DNA of 64,000 nucleotides, from assembly GCA_015680685.1 (NCBI GenBank), contig MNCI01027497.1, forward strand, positions 107,596 to 171,595, read 5' to 3'. Position numbers and translations under genes: made by a program. The stretch comes from Gnetum montanum (Eukaryota > Streptophyta > Gnetopsida > Gnetales > Gnetaceae). Position 1 is the first letter of the stretch. The number at the start of each line of letters is the position of its first letter. The notes below the pieces were generated by a model. It ran no database searches, was not told the origin of the DNA, and was given only the letters and a program-made list of their open reading frames with translations. Below, piece by piece: positions 46,166-58,840 of the stretch.

Positions 46166-47995
46166 GGTACTAATAAGTGAGAATGAAGAGAAGTGGAGTA
46201 TTAAAAATAATGTAATAAGTAATTAAGGGTTCTATCATAAGCAACATAAATACATAGATATATCATATATACAATTTATTGATAGAGAACCTAAAGATGA
46301 GGAGCTACTTTATGATAGGGAACCTCTTGTCAATCTCCATTAATCATCTATCTTCATCAACAAGTAAGGTAAGTCAAGGTAAGTTTTCATCCCTTTACTT
46401 GCTAGGTAATAAGAACATGATTTGAAAAGTCCAAAATTATTTGTGTTTTTTCTAGATCAGAAAAGTGCTAGATTAATTATTTAGATCATCTCTTACATTC
46501 ATCCTTGAGTTTATTATAAGTGCTTTTATGAACAATTTTACTGTAGCACTTGTAATAATTTCATTGGACCTTCATCTTGGAATAATTTTAGTTTGATTTC
46601 CTATCTTGCATTTAGTCTTACTTAATCTAAATTTCTTGTGATCTCTCTTTCTTTACTCATGGCCTTTGGGATATTTTTGCTAAGATAAGCCTTTGAAAAA
46701 TTCTATCAATATTATTGATTGGAGACCTTGATCTCCACATTTGAGCTTGATGTTAACTTACAGTTATAGTATTTTTGTGATTTACAACATTTTTAAAAGC
46801 CAAGATAAGTAGCACATGTGTAGGGGGAGCATATTCCTTATTACCCATTACCATCTTGGAGATCTACAATTTATGGGAAGTCTTTGGAAACTTCAACCAC
46901 GAGACATTGAAATAGAAAAATATTTCAAAATGAGCAAAATAAGGACATCAAGAGGTATTTATTTTTTTAAGTGGATGGTTGAGTCTTGAATTTGTATTCC
47001 TGATATCATTTGGTAAAAATGAAGTGCTTATACATATTTCTCTATCAACATTATTATGATTTTATTTTTGAACATTGATTGTGGAATTTCCTTGTACAAA
47101 AAGCAAATATGCATGTTTCTCTCATGGCTTCCATATCCTTGTGTTGAAGTTTTATCAAATTTCTGGTTGAATGTAGATGTTAGTTCTAATGAGATAGTTA
47201 TTTCAAATAGATTGATAGCTTGATCTATATTTGGTCGCTACATCAAAATTATGTGTCACTTTTGGATTAGTTGTAGCTCCTTATTTTGAATTGATGAGAG
47301 AAAATCTTAATGTATCATCAACTTACCTATTTGATATTCAAGCATAAGCTAAAGCAATAAGTATCTATACTTTTATGAAAGAATGCAAATAGTGATATTA
47401 TTCCTTACAATAATATGAGCAAGAACATGATGTATTTTGCCTTGAGATGTACATCTTAGCTTAAGAATTTAAAATTTGGCATGACTGGTTTCACATTGTG
47501 AAGTTTTATTGCTATATTCTCCTTATCATAAATATTTACAAAGNAGTTTCACATTGTGAAGTTTTATTGCTATATTCTCCTTATCATTAAGATTTACAAA
47601 GATGGAGAATATTTGAACATTAAAAGAATCATGCACTATAAACTATTAATGACTTATTACATTAGAGACAAGTTACCAAATCTTCAAGGTTTATACTTCA
47701 CTTCTAGTTTGAATATCACTTCAAAGGCCTGGATCAATTCTTGACAAATTAAGGGGTAGTTCTTCCTACGTGCACTTTAACTAATATTCTTGCTTAGCTA
47801 CTTGTTCTTTTCTCTCCTTGGGATTCTTACATGTTGTTTGTTATGCATAGTCTTTGAAACTATTGCTCTTTTATGATATCTCTTTTGAACCAAATGTATG
47901 TACTTTATTCTTTTTGCTACTATTCAAAAAGGGGAAGAATAGTATGATTATATTTGTATGATTACTCATCCATTTTCTTAAGTTTGAACATCACC
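46166..47995 (+). mobile_element. Element E internal 3' region, no pol
   Basis: About 1.8 kb AT-rich sequence up to the PPT. I see no RT, RNase H or integrase motifs, so element E is non-autonomous or has lost pol. Part (46400-46860) resembles 49020-49500 (catgtgtagggggagcat against catatgtaggaggagctt). An N at 47544 sits within a duplicated 56-bp stretch. Confidence 0.55.
47488..47601. repeat. Duplicated stretch around an N (assembly overlap)
   Basis: 47488-47543 and 47546-47601 are nearly identical (gtttcacattgtgaagtttt through tttacaaag) and meet at the single N at 47544. This looks like two contig ends with unmerged overlap. Confidence 0.8.
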
Positions 47996-48009
47996 AAAAA
48001 GGAGGAGAT
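47996..48009 (+). other. Polypurine tract of element E
   Basis: aaaaaggaggagat just before TGTGGACCCTTTGG, typical of copia-like elements. Confidence 0.75.
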
Positions 48010-48893
48010 TGTGGACCCTTTGGTGTGTCAAAATACTAAGTAAAATGGACACAAAGGATGTGTGTGCATGGTTGTAGGAACAAGATGAGATGACAAGGAA
48101 TGCACTAGTGTAAAAAAAGGAGAAATTTATCCACAAGGTCTCAAAAGCTTAAAGGAAAAGAATTCAAAGAACATGGACAAGTAGAGTTGTCATCATTGAA
48201 GCATGTGAAATATCAAGGTTTTGGACAAGGAATGATGAATTCATCATGCAAAGGAAGGTTGAAGAAAGATGTCTCTAAGAAATAATAGATGTCTTGGTAG
48301 AATTGGAGGATGTATAAACAAAGATGTCTTTAAGAAATAGTATATGTCTTTCTTTNCATCTTCCTAGAGTAGAGAACAAATATAGAAAGATGTCTCAAGC
48401 ATGAAGAAGACATCTTCCATGATCATTAGTGATTGTTGGCTAGTTATTGCATGAGTTCTAATACAGATTTGAAAACATGAAATCTATAAGAAAACATCAT
48501 ATGCATTGGGAAATGTGCAAGTTTGTATACAATCATTTTCTAATCATTTGTCTACTACTATAATCACTATTTCTCTTCATTGTATCATCATTTGTTCATT
48601 GTAAAGTGTGCTATACCTCAAAGTACAAGGATTAGCAAACTAAGTTACATTCATCCCTTGTAATTGTTGTTCTCTTATTGCCCTACGGGGTTGTGCTTCT
48701 TACAGGAAGGCATCTTGATTGAGCTTGTTGAGATCCTACAAGATTAAGTGGTTGGTGTTGCAGCACAACACTTCGGAGCAAAGCTGAAGATTGTAAAGGT
48801 TGTGGAAGCTTGAAAACCATATTCCAAGCTTGATGGAACCTTACAGGATTGAGTGGTTGGTGTTATGACATAGTACTCTGGAGAAAGGCTAAT
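48010..48893 (+). mobile_element. Element E 3' LTR, truncated
   Basis: Starts TGTGGACCCTTTGGTGTG after the PPT. Aligns with 41545-42105 until gagaaaggct (48893), then homology stops. It has repeated aagatgtcttt words (48255-48400). An N is at 48356. Confidence 0.78.
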
Positions 48894-49860
48894 TGTGTCA
48901 GTATTTAATTTGGAAAAACTAATTGTGTTGATGTGTGCTTACTTTATTTGAAGCTATGGGATGTTAGATCTAGTATTCTAGAAATGCTAAGTTAAGTGCT
49001 TACAAGAGAAGATATTTAATACTGTTAGAATATTTTAAATTATGATATCTCTTGTGTACGTATGAGCACGATGTGATTTAATGAAAGTTTGTGGCACTTG
49101 TAAGGTTTTAAAAGGTTTTATTGAAAACTCATCTCTTGATATATTATTTTCAAGTGATTTAAAATCCTTGCATAAACTTCATGAACTTATAAGCTTTTTT
49201 CCTTGAGATATGGGTTTGTTCTGAAATTGTAAAATCAAATTTCTTTTGGAAGACTTTTGCTAAAGAATTCAAATTATTATCCTTGATGCAAATCATGAAT
49301 CTTCTAAGAAAAGTATCATTATGAAGTACTACTAATTGGAGACTTTAGTCTCCATAGTTGATCTTAACATTGATTTGCAAGGATAGTACTTTAATGAGAA
49401 AAGAATAAGCTCATCGAAAAGGATCCAAAGAAAACATTAGAATCTACACATATGTAGGAGGAGCTTGTACCTAATCCAAGAGGCCACTAGTGTAGGGCGA
49501 GTTTCTTGAGGCTTTTAACAAAAGGTACTCAAGTAGCAAAACCACATATTTTAACTCACACTTAGCTAAAAATTAGCAAGGAAGAGCATATTTATGTAGT
49601 AATATTGTAAAAAAAGGACATATATTAACTCCTTATGTAAAGATGAACTTTTATGATGAAAGCTCCTAATGTTTATATGTTATATAAACTTACCTATGAT
49701 CTTTATTTATCATTTGATCTTTTGTATGTTGAGAATATATCTTTTTTAATACCTAAGGTCCTTATTGCAAATATGAATTGAGATGTATTAGAACATATGT
49801 TCATGATCTCTTTTGGTAAGATATGAGGTATATCCATATGTTATTTTTCCTACTTTTAAT
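48894..49860 (+). mobile_element. Element E-related internal remnant
   Basis: Loosely aligns with the non-coding 3' region of element E (46400-47400), for example around 49385-49500. No coding potential recognised. The span 49860-50094 is AT-rich and unassigned. Confidence 0.4.
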
Positions 49861-50094
49861 ATCATTATCATATATTAGTTTATGAATCTTCTTTTGGATA
49901 AAAAGTTGATTGGCTATTTTTGAGTTTGATATATTTAGCATGATTGGATGTGTTTTTCATAAAAGTTGAATATGCATGTCTTAAAATCTCTTGCCATGAA
50001 CTTAATATTATATTTTTGATCTTTTCAAAAGAATGTTGGATGATTCTAGAATCATGGTAGTGTTCGTAACTATTTGGGATGTGACTACAAAAGA

Positions 50095-51260
50095 GTGCCT
50101 TCAACAAGGTTTAGGTACTTGCTAGTCTTTAGTAACACCAAAGCCAAAATACCCCCCAAATAAACTCATTAGTTAAACATGAGTATGTGGTTGTTGTTAT
50201 GAATGTTGAAATAGTTGGGTTGCATATAAAACTGTAATTGCCTATTATGAAAGAGATTCGGCCAACTTTGTAAAATACTAAGTTGTTGGAAATTTCTATT
50301 TTTTTCAATCACTTAGTATATATGGTCCTTATAATACCTATTTGTAATGAATAAAATTTTAGAAAGACCATTTGAGCACAACTCTGCCAATCTACTCCTA
50401 ATTTCCCCCAAAGAGAGAAAGTTCCACAAGAAAACTAGAAATAGAACAAGATTCAACGAAAAGAGAGAAAAGAAAGTAAATTTATGTAAAAATCTCAAAT
50501 ATTTAAGCAAGGTAAATTGATACAAGGAAACACTTCACAATAAACTTACCCTTAATTCAACATCTATGAATTGTTCAAATTTTCTAGGCTCAAACAAGCA
50601 ATTTCTTAAAGACAATCCTACTATACTACCAAAAATTTCTACATAAAACAACACGTAAAAGTCTCTATTTTGGCTAGATATTAGTTGTCAACAATTTCAT
50701 ATAGCAAAGCTTTCAAAGATTTGACAATTTTTGATTGAAATACCAAGGGAATATACTTTAAAAATCAAAAAATACCAAAGATATTTTGAACCCTCTAGAT
50801 TATTGAATTACTCAACTGGCTTGTCTATAGCAAAGGCTCTCTTATTGCAATCCTAATAGTAGCCTTAAACATTGCATAATAATAAACTTCTCTATTAAAT
50901 TTCTCTGGAGGCTTTCCAACATGAGCTCTTCTATAGCAAATCTTAATAGAAGTCTACTATCACATAATAAATAACTATAAAATCAATCTAAAAATCCAAA
51001 ATTTAAATGCCAAGTATGATACTACCTAAACCACTAGCTAAGTAACTAAAACAAAATAGGAAAGAATGAACTCATAGGATTGAAACAAAGTGGCCAAAAT
51101 GATGTCTTTAGCAAGCCATCTTATAAGCAATCTTCAAATTCCTTCTTTTCAAAAAGCTTCATCCCTCCCTCTTTTTAAAAATCTCCCTTTGAAGGTCTTT
51201 GTATAGTTACCTTAAGGTAGTTACAATAATCATGAGAAGTTATGGGTCTTACAAATATTT
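50095..51260. repeat. Repeat F, second copy
   Basis: Matches 36890-37960 as two blocks: 50095-50900 in reverse complement and 51060-51260 in the same orientation. The ends include cttgctagtctttagtaacacc. It may be an LTR or other element; no termini were identified. Confidence 0.6.
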
Positions 51261-52909
51261 TAGGCACATAAATTGAGAACCACCTTAGGAGCTATAACTT
51301 CCATGAGAATTTTAAGCCACATTTGGCACATGTTCTCTTGGTAATGGAAAATCAAAATTAGCCACAAATATCTTGGAGTTTTAGTTGTAACTATCATAAG
51401 AAGTTACAACTTCCATGAGGAATTTCAAATCCAATAGAGAATTAAATTTTCCAAATGTCTCATTTACACAAATATCTTGTAAATTCCTCCTTTTCATAAG
51501 TAACAATATTTTTCCTTTCTTTTATATATGTAAATTATTATCAAAACACACATCATATCCTTATGTCTGCATTTTTATTCCAAACTTTTGCATTAACACA
51601 AAAACCTTTTTATCCTTGTTCTAACATTTGATTGTATTTATTGTGCACATATGTGAAAGGGGATGAAACGAGGGTTTGCGTTTTGCCACATTGAATTTGT
51701 TGTGTCCTTGGTGTCATGGATGCCATTCTTCATGAGTCTACGTGACAATAGTAGTTTTTATTAGGCATAAACCCTAATAGTGCATTTGGAAGTTGAGGTA
51801 GTTTTTTCCTTAGGCTCCATCACCATCATTCTAGGAATGATTACAGAGTATGGCCTTTTTGGATTTTCTTGCATCACATGTATTTTCTAACAATGAATTG
51901 AGCTCCGCACTAGTGTTAATATTATTAAAGATAATTCTCTTATCTAGGTTCCCATTGATTTCATCATTTAATTTGGGTATTTATAGAGAGATTATTTTTT
52001 TTCTCCAACTATGGTAGCCAATGGTTCTACTCCTACAATGACAGAGTAGCTAGTTAAGGGAAAATTAGAACAAGAGGCATGGCAAGAGATAGCATTTGCC
52101 ATTGCTTTGTTGAAGGCAAGGTCGTCTCCAGATGAACAATGTGGTTTGGGCTTATTATGAATCTTTAGGGAATTGGTTGCAGCAACCATGGCTAATAAAT
52201 CTTTGTAACTTTGAATAATTCTACTCTTTTTTTCAATCCCTTTTTAGTGTAATTTAACTAAGAAATGTAATACATAAGATCGACCAATTGTTTGTTTTTC
52301 CTTCTTTTCTTGATTGCCCTATATAATCGATGGCATAGCTATTCTATGAAACTTCCCATTTATTTATCGTTCAATTAGAAGTTGTATGATATTGCAGAGG
52401 TGATCTTTAGATATGTTCTAATAGATATGCAACTTGCAATACCCAGGAACATATTAAGTATAAAACTACTCCCTCTCTTTGAGAATTCATGGGAAAATAG
52501 TTTGGTAAAATTAGATACTTGAACATCGTTATCCTCGAAACAGAGTCATTTTGTTGATGTAACCCTTGACCTTCATCATGTTAATTATTGCAAGATGTGA
52601 CAATACAAACATTGTATTTTCCTTACAAAAATCAACATCAATAACCATGAGTTTGCCCAGAGCCAACAATGCTGGAGTTTGTAATCCTAGAAATTTCCAA
52701 AACATTATAATTTCTTCATTATCTTTGCAACACCCAATGTACATAAACCAATTGGAACTTTGGATTTTTTCCATCTTAAATAATTTCTTTTTCAACCTTT
52801 TGAGTGGGAGAATCCAGTTTCATGTTTTTAGATGTAGTCCCACTCAATTCAACATTAATATTAATTTCTTGAGACATTTCTTCTAAATTCTCAGATGTAT
52901 CAATCTCAT
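51261..52909. other. Unassigned; weak open frames on minus
   Basis: The best open piece is 52189-51992 on minus (65 codons from ATG, moderate complexity, no recognised domain), and another is 52795-52529. The composition is less AT-extreme than neighbours. I cannot tell if it is a host-gene fragment. Confidence 0.3.
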
Positions 52910-53211
52910 TTAGTTTTTTAATTGCATTAGCTTCGACTTCTACTCCATGGAATGGTTTAATGTGATAATAGGTAAATAGGTTACTACAAGGCTTAGATTA
53001 GCTATGCTTCTTGTTGTGAATAGATGGAGGACCGCTCTTGATAAAAACTAATTTTACTTCATCAACCCTATGAAATTAATGAGATGNGGTCCTCCATCTA
53101 TTCACAACAAGAAGCATAGCTAATCTAAGCCTTGTAGTAACCTATTTACCTATTATCACATTAAACCATTCCATGGAGTAGAAGTCGAAGCTAATGCAAT
53201 TAAAAAACTAA
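52910..53211. repeat. Perfect 124-bp inverted repeat bounded by Ns (likely assembly error)
   Basis: 52910-53033 and the reverse complement of 53088-53211 are identical over 124 bases. The second arm is limited exactly by single Ns at 53087 and 53212. This fits a misplaced, flipped contig end and not a biological hairpin. Confidence 0.8.
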
Positions 53212-53389
53212 NCGAAGAATTCAAGCAAAATGTATCTATTTTTCTTATGGAAAATTCCTAGATGTTTTGGCATGTTTTTGAGTGTTTCTAGTTCATTTTG
53301 ATGAGTCTATGAGGTTATCAGGTCTATGGGGACTTGTTTAGAGGCATTCGAAGGCTCCCAGCATTAAAACAAGCAGTTTCATTTTTGTC

Positions 53390-54257
53390 CCTTGCAAAAG
53401 TGATGTCTTTTCCATACCAAACATGTCTTTCCGAGAGATAGCATAGGCAAAGATGTCTCTACAAAATAGCAAACATTTTTCATCAAGAAAAGGCATCTTT
53501 CCCTAGAAAAAGATGTCTTTAGAGAATGCAAGCTAGTTTTAGAAAGATGTCTTTCCCTAGAGAAAGACATCTTCCTAGAATGAAGGAAAATACAAAAAGA
53601 TGTCACAACCATGAAGAAGATGTCTTTCATGACTATTAGCTACCCATTACACAAGCTTCAAGATGGATTTAAAAACATTATGACTATAAGAAGACATCAT
53701 TCTCATCTTGAAAGGTGTAAGTCTTTGTACTATCATTATCTAATCAATTGTCAATGATTGTTGCTTCTCATTGTATTATCATTTGTCCATTGTTAAGTGT
53801 GCTATAGTTCAAAGTGCAAGGATAAGCAAATTAAGTTGCATTCATCCCTTGTAATTTTTGTTCTCTCTTGTTGCCCTTTGAGGTTGATGTGCTTCTTGCA
53901 GTAAGGCATCTTCCTTGAGCTTGTCAAGATCTTGTAGGATTGAGTGGTTGTGTTGCGCCACAACACTCTAGAGTAAAGCTTAAGATTGTAAAGGTTTTGG
54001 AAGCCTAGAAACCACATTCTAAGCTTGTCAAGGCCTTACAAGATTGAATGGTTGGTGCAACATCACAACACCCCAAAGTAGAGCTTAGATCTTGTACAGG
54101 GTGTGGTATTCTTCAAACCATATTTGAGAGCAACAAAGTTCAAAGTTGTGCTTGCAAACTACCCCCTGAGTGTGGACTACCCAAGTTGGGAAAGCACATT
54201 AAATTTGGTGTGTGCTTTGTCTCAACAAATTTTAATTTGGGAAACTTATCCAAACCC
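53390..54257 (+). mobile_element. Isolated, diverged LTR of family E
   Basis: Aligns with LTR E: aagatgtctttccctagagaaag words, tgtgctatagttcaaagtgcaagga, ttgccctttgaggttgatgtgcttcttgcag, gggtgtggtattcttcaaacc, and ends near gggaaacttatcc. No internal region is attached on either side, so it may be a solo or truncated LTR. Confidence 0.65.
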
Positions 54258-55395
54258 TAGTTTCATGGTTACTAAGTTTCATGGTTACTATGATTTTATG
54301 CCATTACAAGTATGTTGGAAGTTTTGAATGATGGAAGATTTTGCTAGGTAGATGCAACATTGAGCTTGAATGTAATATCTTTTAGCAATGTAAAGTAACT
54401 TTCAAGCTCAAATTTTAAGCTTTATTTCAATTTTGTTGCGGGATCAAAAATTCCATCTCAAGTTTTGATTTTAAGGGTTTTAAGGGAACTTTTAGATCTA
54501 CAACTAGAAATCAAATGCATGCATTAATTTTGTAGTTTACCTTGCCGATATACTGAAAACATGTCAAAATCTAGGATTTGCAATAAATTTTATGATGAAA
54601 TTAGGTAAATTTTGCAAGTTCAACATCATTGCTACAATGTTTTATGCAATGACATAGCTAGGACATTGAATTTTATAATTTTATGTTTTTTTAAGCTAAA
54701 TATATCAATTTCATTAGATAGCATTAGTACAATTATAGTGGAATTAACGTTTTCATGAGTTAATTTGTAATCATTTTTGCAAAATCATGAGAAAACATGA
54801 TTTTGAGGTATTTCCTGAAAAGAACATGATGCAAAATTATAGGGTGATGTCACTTGTAAAAAGTGCTTTCCAATGTAAAACATCAAGAATTTGATGTGGT
54901 GACATGATGTTTTTACTAAACATCACTTAAAAAAGGATGACGTTATATGTTAAAGAAATTGACATAAAACACTAAAGTTGTAGTTGTTTTTGCCAAATGT
55001 CTAATTTTATTTTTGACCTTCCACATTACTTTATATCAATGTGAAACATAAAAGTAATAGGACAAAGAAAATTTTTAATGTGGATGTTTTTTCCAAACAT
55101 CTAAGTGTATAGGTGACATCCTACGTTAAAGTCATGTTTCAATGTATGATGCCAAAGTGATGAGTCAAGGTCCGATGTACCACATAGAAAACTTAGGATA
55201 TGTAAGATTGAGGTAATTAAAAGATGTTTTAACATTTTAGTCAATATTTTGATGTGATATTGTGCTTTTAACACTAATACTATTATGTTTTTTTTAGGAA
55301 TGTCATAGTACCTAGGCTCCTCATGATTGCACCTATGTACTTCTTTGTTTTCAATGAAAGAAGCATCATGTAGACCAAGCACAGGAAGTTATGTT
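54258..55395. other. Unassigned, rich in short inverted words
   Basis: AT-rich. From 54840 to 55140 words such as gatgtttttactaaacatc form small inverted repeats around aaacatc/gatgttt. No gene or transposon terminus recognised. Confidence 0.3.
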
Positions 55396-55404
55396 CAATC
55401 CTGA

Positions 55405-55745
55405 GCAACCCTAAGCTGTTGATAAGAAAGGGAGTTGTAGCATTTCTAAAGTTCTACATTATGCATTTCCACATAGTCATTTGGACTAGGCTAGAAGAAG
55501 AGATGATTTTATGAGCCTTAAAGATTATACTTCCTAGATTCTCTACTAAGGTCATAGAGATCATCTTTGAACTATGATCTAATATTGAGGAGCTATTCAA
55601 GGATATCCTAGTCTATAGAAAATGCTTGGACAAGTTGTGAAAAAGAAGAGAATATCAATAATTTAGTACTGATAGCACACTAGAAACTTAGATTTCTAAG
55701 GCAATTTTCAATCCACCAAGATCTTAGATTTTTGTTAAGAGGTAG
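55405..55745 (+). pseudogene. FCP1-like HAD protein pseudogene fragment
   Basis: In one frame, with stops, the translation follows the plant FCP1/NLI phosphatase-like pattern: LLIRKGVVAFLKFYIMHFH, VIWTRLEEEM, ALKIILPRF, CLDKL and finally KAIFNPPRS. The last resembles the YKALLNPPNT motif of these proteins, and the preceding TDSTLET resembles SNTLLID. The usual Asp-Asp after NTLLI is lost. The Asp-containing N-terminal motif was not found upstream. Stops at 55518, 55578, 55638 and 55668. It is on + and not inside a recognisable retroelement. It is a diverged relative of the domain in exon 2 of the two antisense genes, or of their cellular source. Confidence 0.6.
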
Positions 55746-57619
55746 GCTGGTAAGTTAAGAGTTAAGAAAATATAGTCTTTTATTATCTTAAAAAAAATAA
55801 CCTTGGAAATTTTTTACATGTAGATTCAATGATCTAGATGTATAGAGTCCTAATAATTTGATATTCTTGTAAAACTTATTATGAGATCTCTCCCAGGATC
55901 AAAATTGGAGACCTTAAGTAATGTCTCATTTTGATATCCAATATAAGATATTTAAAGTGCACAGGTTTTGGAATGAATAAAATAGTTGAGGATGGATTAA
56001 TTCACTATGGAATAAAGTCCATGAAGAAATTGTAAAGTGGCCAAAGAGGTCAAGGATCATCCTATGGTCAAATGATAAGCAAAAGCTAGTTTATCTTTAT
56101 GTATCTTATCAATTTTTTGACAAGTTAAATAGAAGATGAAGTTAGTTGATGATCCTTTATGCTTACCCGTAAATCAAATAAGCATTGATGACACCAAGTA
56201 TATTGACATCATGGAAGTAGTGGAAGACTTTAAGGTGAGATATCCTGGTGAGGTGTAAAGCATTCAAAAGTGACTCTTTAAGGGAGAGGGTGTAAGATAT
56301 TTTGTAAAGTTCAATAGGGAAAGAATTTTGTATGCTTTGGATTTAAAGCATTCCTACCCTAGCACAATAGAGTGTGTAGGCATGATAAAGAGCTATTCTA
56401 TATCTAAAGTAATTTTTGTGTTGCATGTAAACTAGAAATAAGTGATTATCAATTGGGATCTAGCTACACTGGGAGATTGGCTAGGGTTCTAAGCGCAAGG
56501 AATAAAGATTAATAGTTCAAAGCTAGATTTAGTAAAAAAAAGAAAAAAACTCATTAAAAATCAACCACATAACCAAATTCAGTGATTCCACCACTGTTGG
56601 AAATCTAAAACAACAAAATACGAACTAAAAATCAAAAAAAAAATAAAAATTCATAGCTATTTTTGCAAAAAAAAACAAAGTCAAAGCGACATCAACCAAA
56701 CTCTAACAACAAAACCCCATTTTGTGCGAGTTTAGGAAAAAATTTTCCAAAAATTAATTACAAATCCAAATTCAATGATTCCATAGCCGTTGGAATTCTT
56801 AAACAATAATATAAAAATAAAAAACCTTAAAATTAAGAAATTATTAACCATTATAACACAAAAAATTATCAAAGTACCATGTAAAAAATAGCCAAACTTG
56901 AACACCCACTCTACAGTGCCTTACAGAAAAATTTGTAGAGAAATAGCTGTATGTCAGAATTAGGTGGTTTACAAATCCACATGACTATTAAACATAGTTC
57001 TAAAATCTTATGGCCATGAAAACCAAAAAATCTAAACCATTTAAACAAAAAAGCTCCAAATTTGGGATTTCGTTTTTGCTCTAAAACCTAGAAAAACATC
57101 TAGAAATAGGAGAAATAATTTTTCCATTTGACACACACCAATCCCTCAACCTAGGCAACACCAAAAACCCATAAAAATGGCCTAGATTTAACATAGGATT
57201 TTTACAAGTTTTAAAAATAACAAACACTCAAAGTTCTCTAGCCAAATTGCCTAGATTCCAAAGGAAAATTCCATGCAAAAAGGCTAAAATGTGTGTACCC
57301 AGGCATCATGGTGCTAGATCTTTTAACAACAAGAGGTCATGGAAAATTGGAGAGGCCCTAGGTAGCAGCATCAGCCTTCTCCAGGGCATGGTTCTTGGTG
57401 ATGGAAGCTCTTTTCTTTAACATGGTGCAATCAACATAGAAATAACTAAAATCTTTAAGTTATAAAGTCTTCTGCAACAACTATGCTATATTCTTAATGT
57501 GGAAAGTAGGCAACTACACTAAGAATGAAGGTAGTAGGTGTTGAAGTGTAGAGCTCTAATCCAAGGTGATGGAGCTTGAGAGTGGTAAGAAAAGAATGAT
57601 TTGTGTAAAATTTAGCTCA
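55746..57619. other. Unassigned, AT-rich with a short duplication
   Basis: No gene recognised. Two diverged copies of a block (aaattcagtgattccacc.ctgttgga at 56575 and aaattcaatgattccatagccgttgga at 56768) lie about 195 bases apart. Confidence 0.35.
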
Positions 57620-58800
57620 ATGAGTTAGAACAGGTTTGTATAACCAAATATTGGTTCTATAGAGAGTGTTTAAATTGGTTTAAAAAACTAGATAAATTTT
57701 ATAATATTATGGAGTAAAAAAGAGATTCTACAACTAAAAGCTTAATTGGCACTATATGTCATGTCAACTTGCGAAATTAGAAGAGTTTAGTAGAACCAAA
57801 CTTTGTAATACATGTTAGCTCTTGGTTCTATGAATTAGTTCTATCAATGAGCCTTGAAATAACTCAATAATGCACATCAACTCTTGGCCATTTCATTCAT
57901 AGAATTAAGAAAATTGCATAGAATCAAGAAGTGGTTCTACAAAAAAGCTTTTAGATTGGTTTTACCATGTCAGTGAGCTAGAGGATAAACACTAGCTTCA
58001 CATTATCACAAGATAAGAATCTATAAGAAAACATTCAAGATTAGATTTATGAATAAAACTCATGTGTCACTTAAGTTAAGTAAGGAAATCTTGTTTTAAA
58101 GAGCCAACATCTGAAGGAGTTATGAAATTAATTTAGAGTAGCTTTCCTTATTAGCTACATAAGATTTGAAGAGAAAGTGAACTTTGTAGAACCAAAATTC
58201 GTTTCCATGAACGAGCTTCAAATTTTGGTTCTACAAGCCACATCAAAAGCTCTTAAAAGGTATTAAATGTTCATTCATGCCTCTTCCACAGTAGATTTGA
58301 AAGAAAATAGAAAAGTAACAAGTTGTAAAGTTTGTAGAACCAAAATTCAATTCTATAAGCAAGCCCCAAAGAAGTCTATAAGCCATATCAGCCTCTATAT
58401 ATTGTAGGTTTGTAGAAAAAAATTTGGTTTTACAAGAGATAAAATTTTGTTCTACAAGCCATGTCATCATTTAAAGATAGAGCATGAAAAGAAGTGTCAC
58501 TCGTGGAACCAACAATCAATTGTACAAGGGAGCTAAAAAATAGTTCTATCATGTTAGCTCTTAACGGAAAAAGCATATTTTGTAGAACAAAAAATTGGTT
58601 CTATAAACAAGCCTACTTTTGGTTCTACCACATTAGCATTAAAAAAGTAAAAAAAATCATAAAATTGAAAATCAACAATATAAACAGGCTCTAAAATGAT
58701 TCTTCCGTAATAGAGCCAACCAAAGAATATGTTCGTAAAACCAAAATTTAATTCTATGTACAATAGAAAAACTATTTTTACATGCAACATTAGAACTACC
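57620..58800. repeat. Degenerate palindromic array (GTAGAACCAAAATTTTGGTTCTAC type)
   Basis: Nine or more imperfect units with gtagaaccaaaattc and its complement ttttggttctac, usually with aagccacatca or aagcc near the end. Spacing varies from about 70 to 200 bp. Clear units are at 58190, 58235, 58340, 58410, 58440, 58570, 58615 and 58735. It lies just upstream of the family B LTR at 58841. Possibly the remains of a satellite or a repeated U3 of another element. Confidence 0.65.
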
Positions 58801-58840
58801 AAGAGCTTTATATTGGACCTATAAGAAATTACATATTCAA

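Noticed and set aside
52910-53211. Large hairpin, MITE or foldback transposon
   Set aside because: Perfect arms bounded by Ns point to assembly error.
54840-55140. CACTA-type DNA transposon end, from repeated gatgttt/aaacatc words
   Set aside because: No CACTA terminus, TSD or transposase found.
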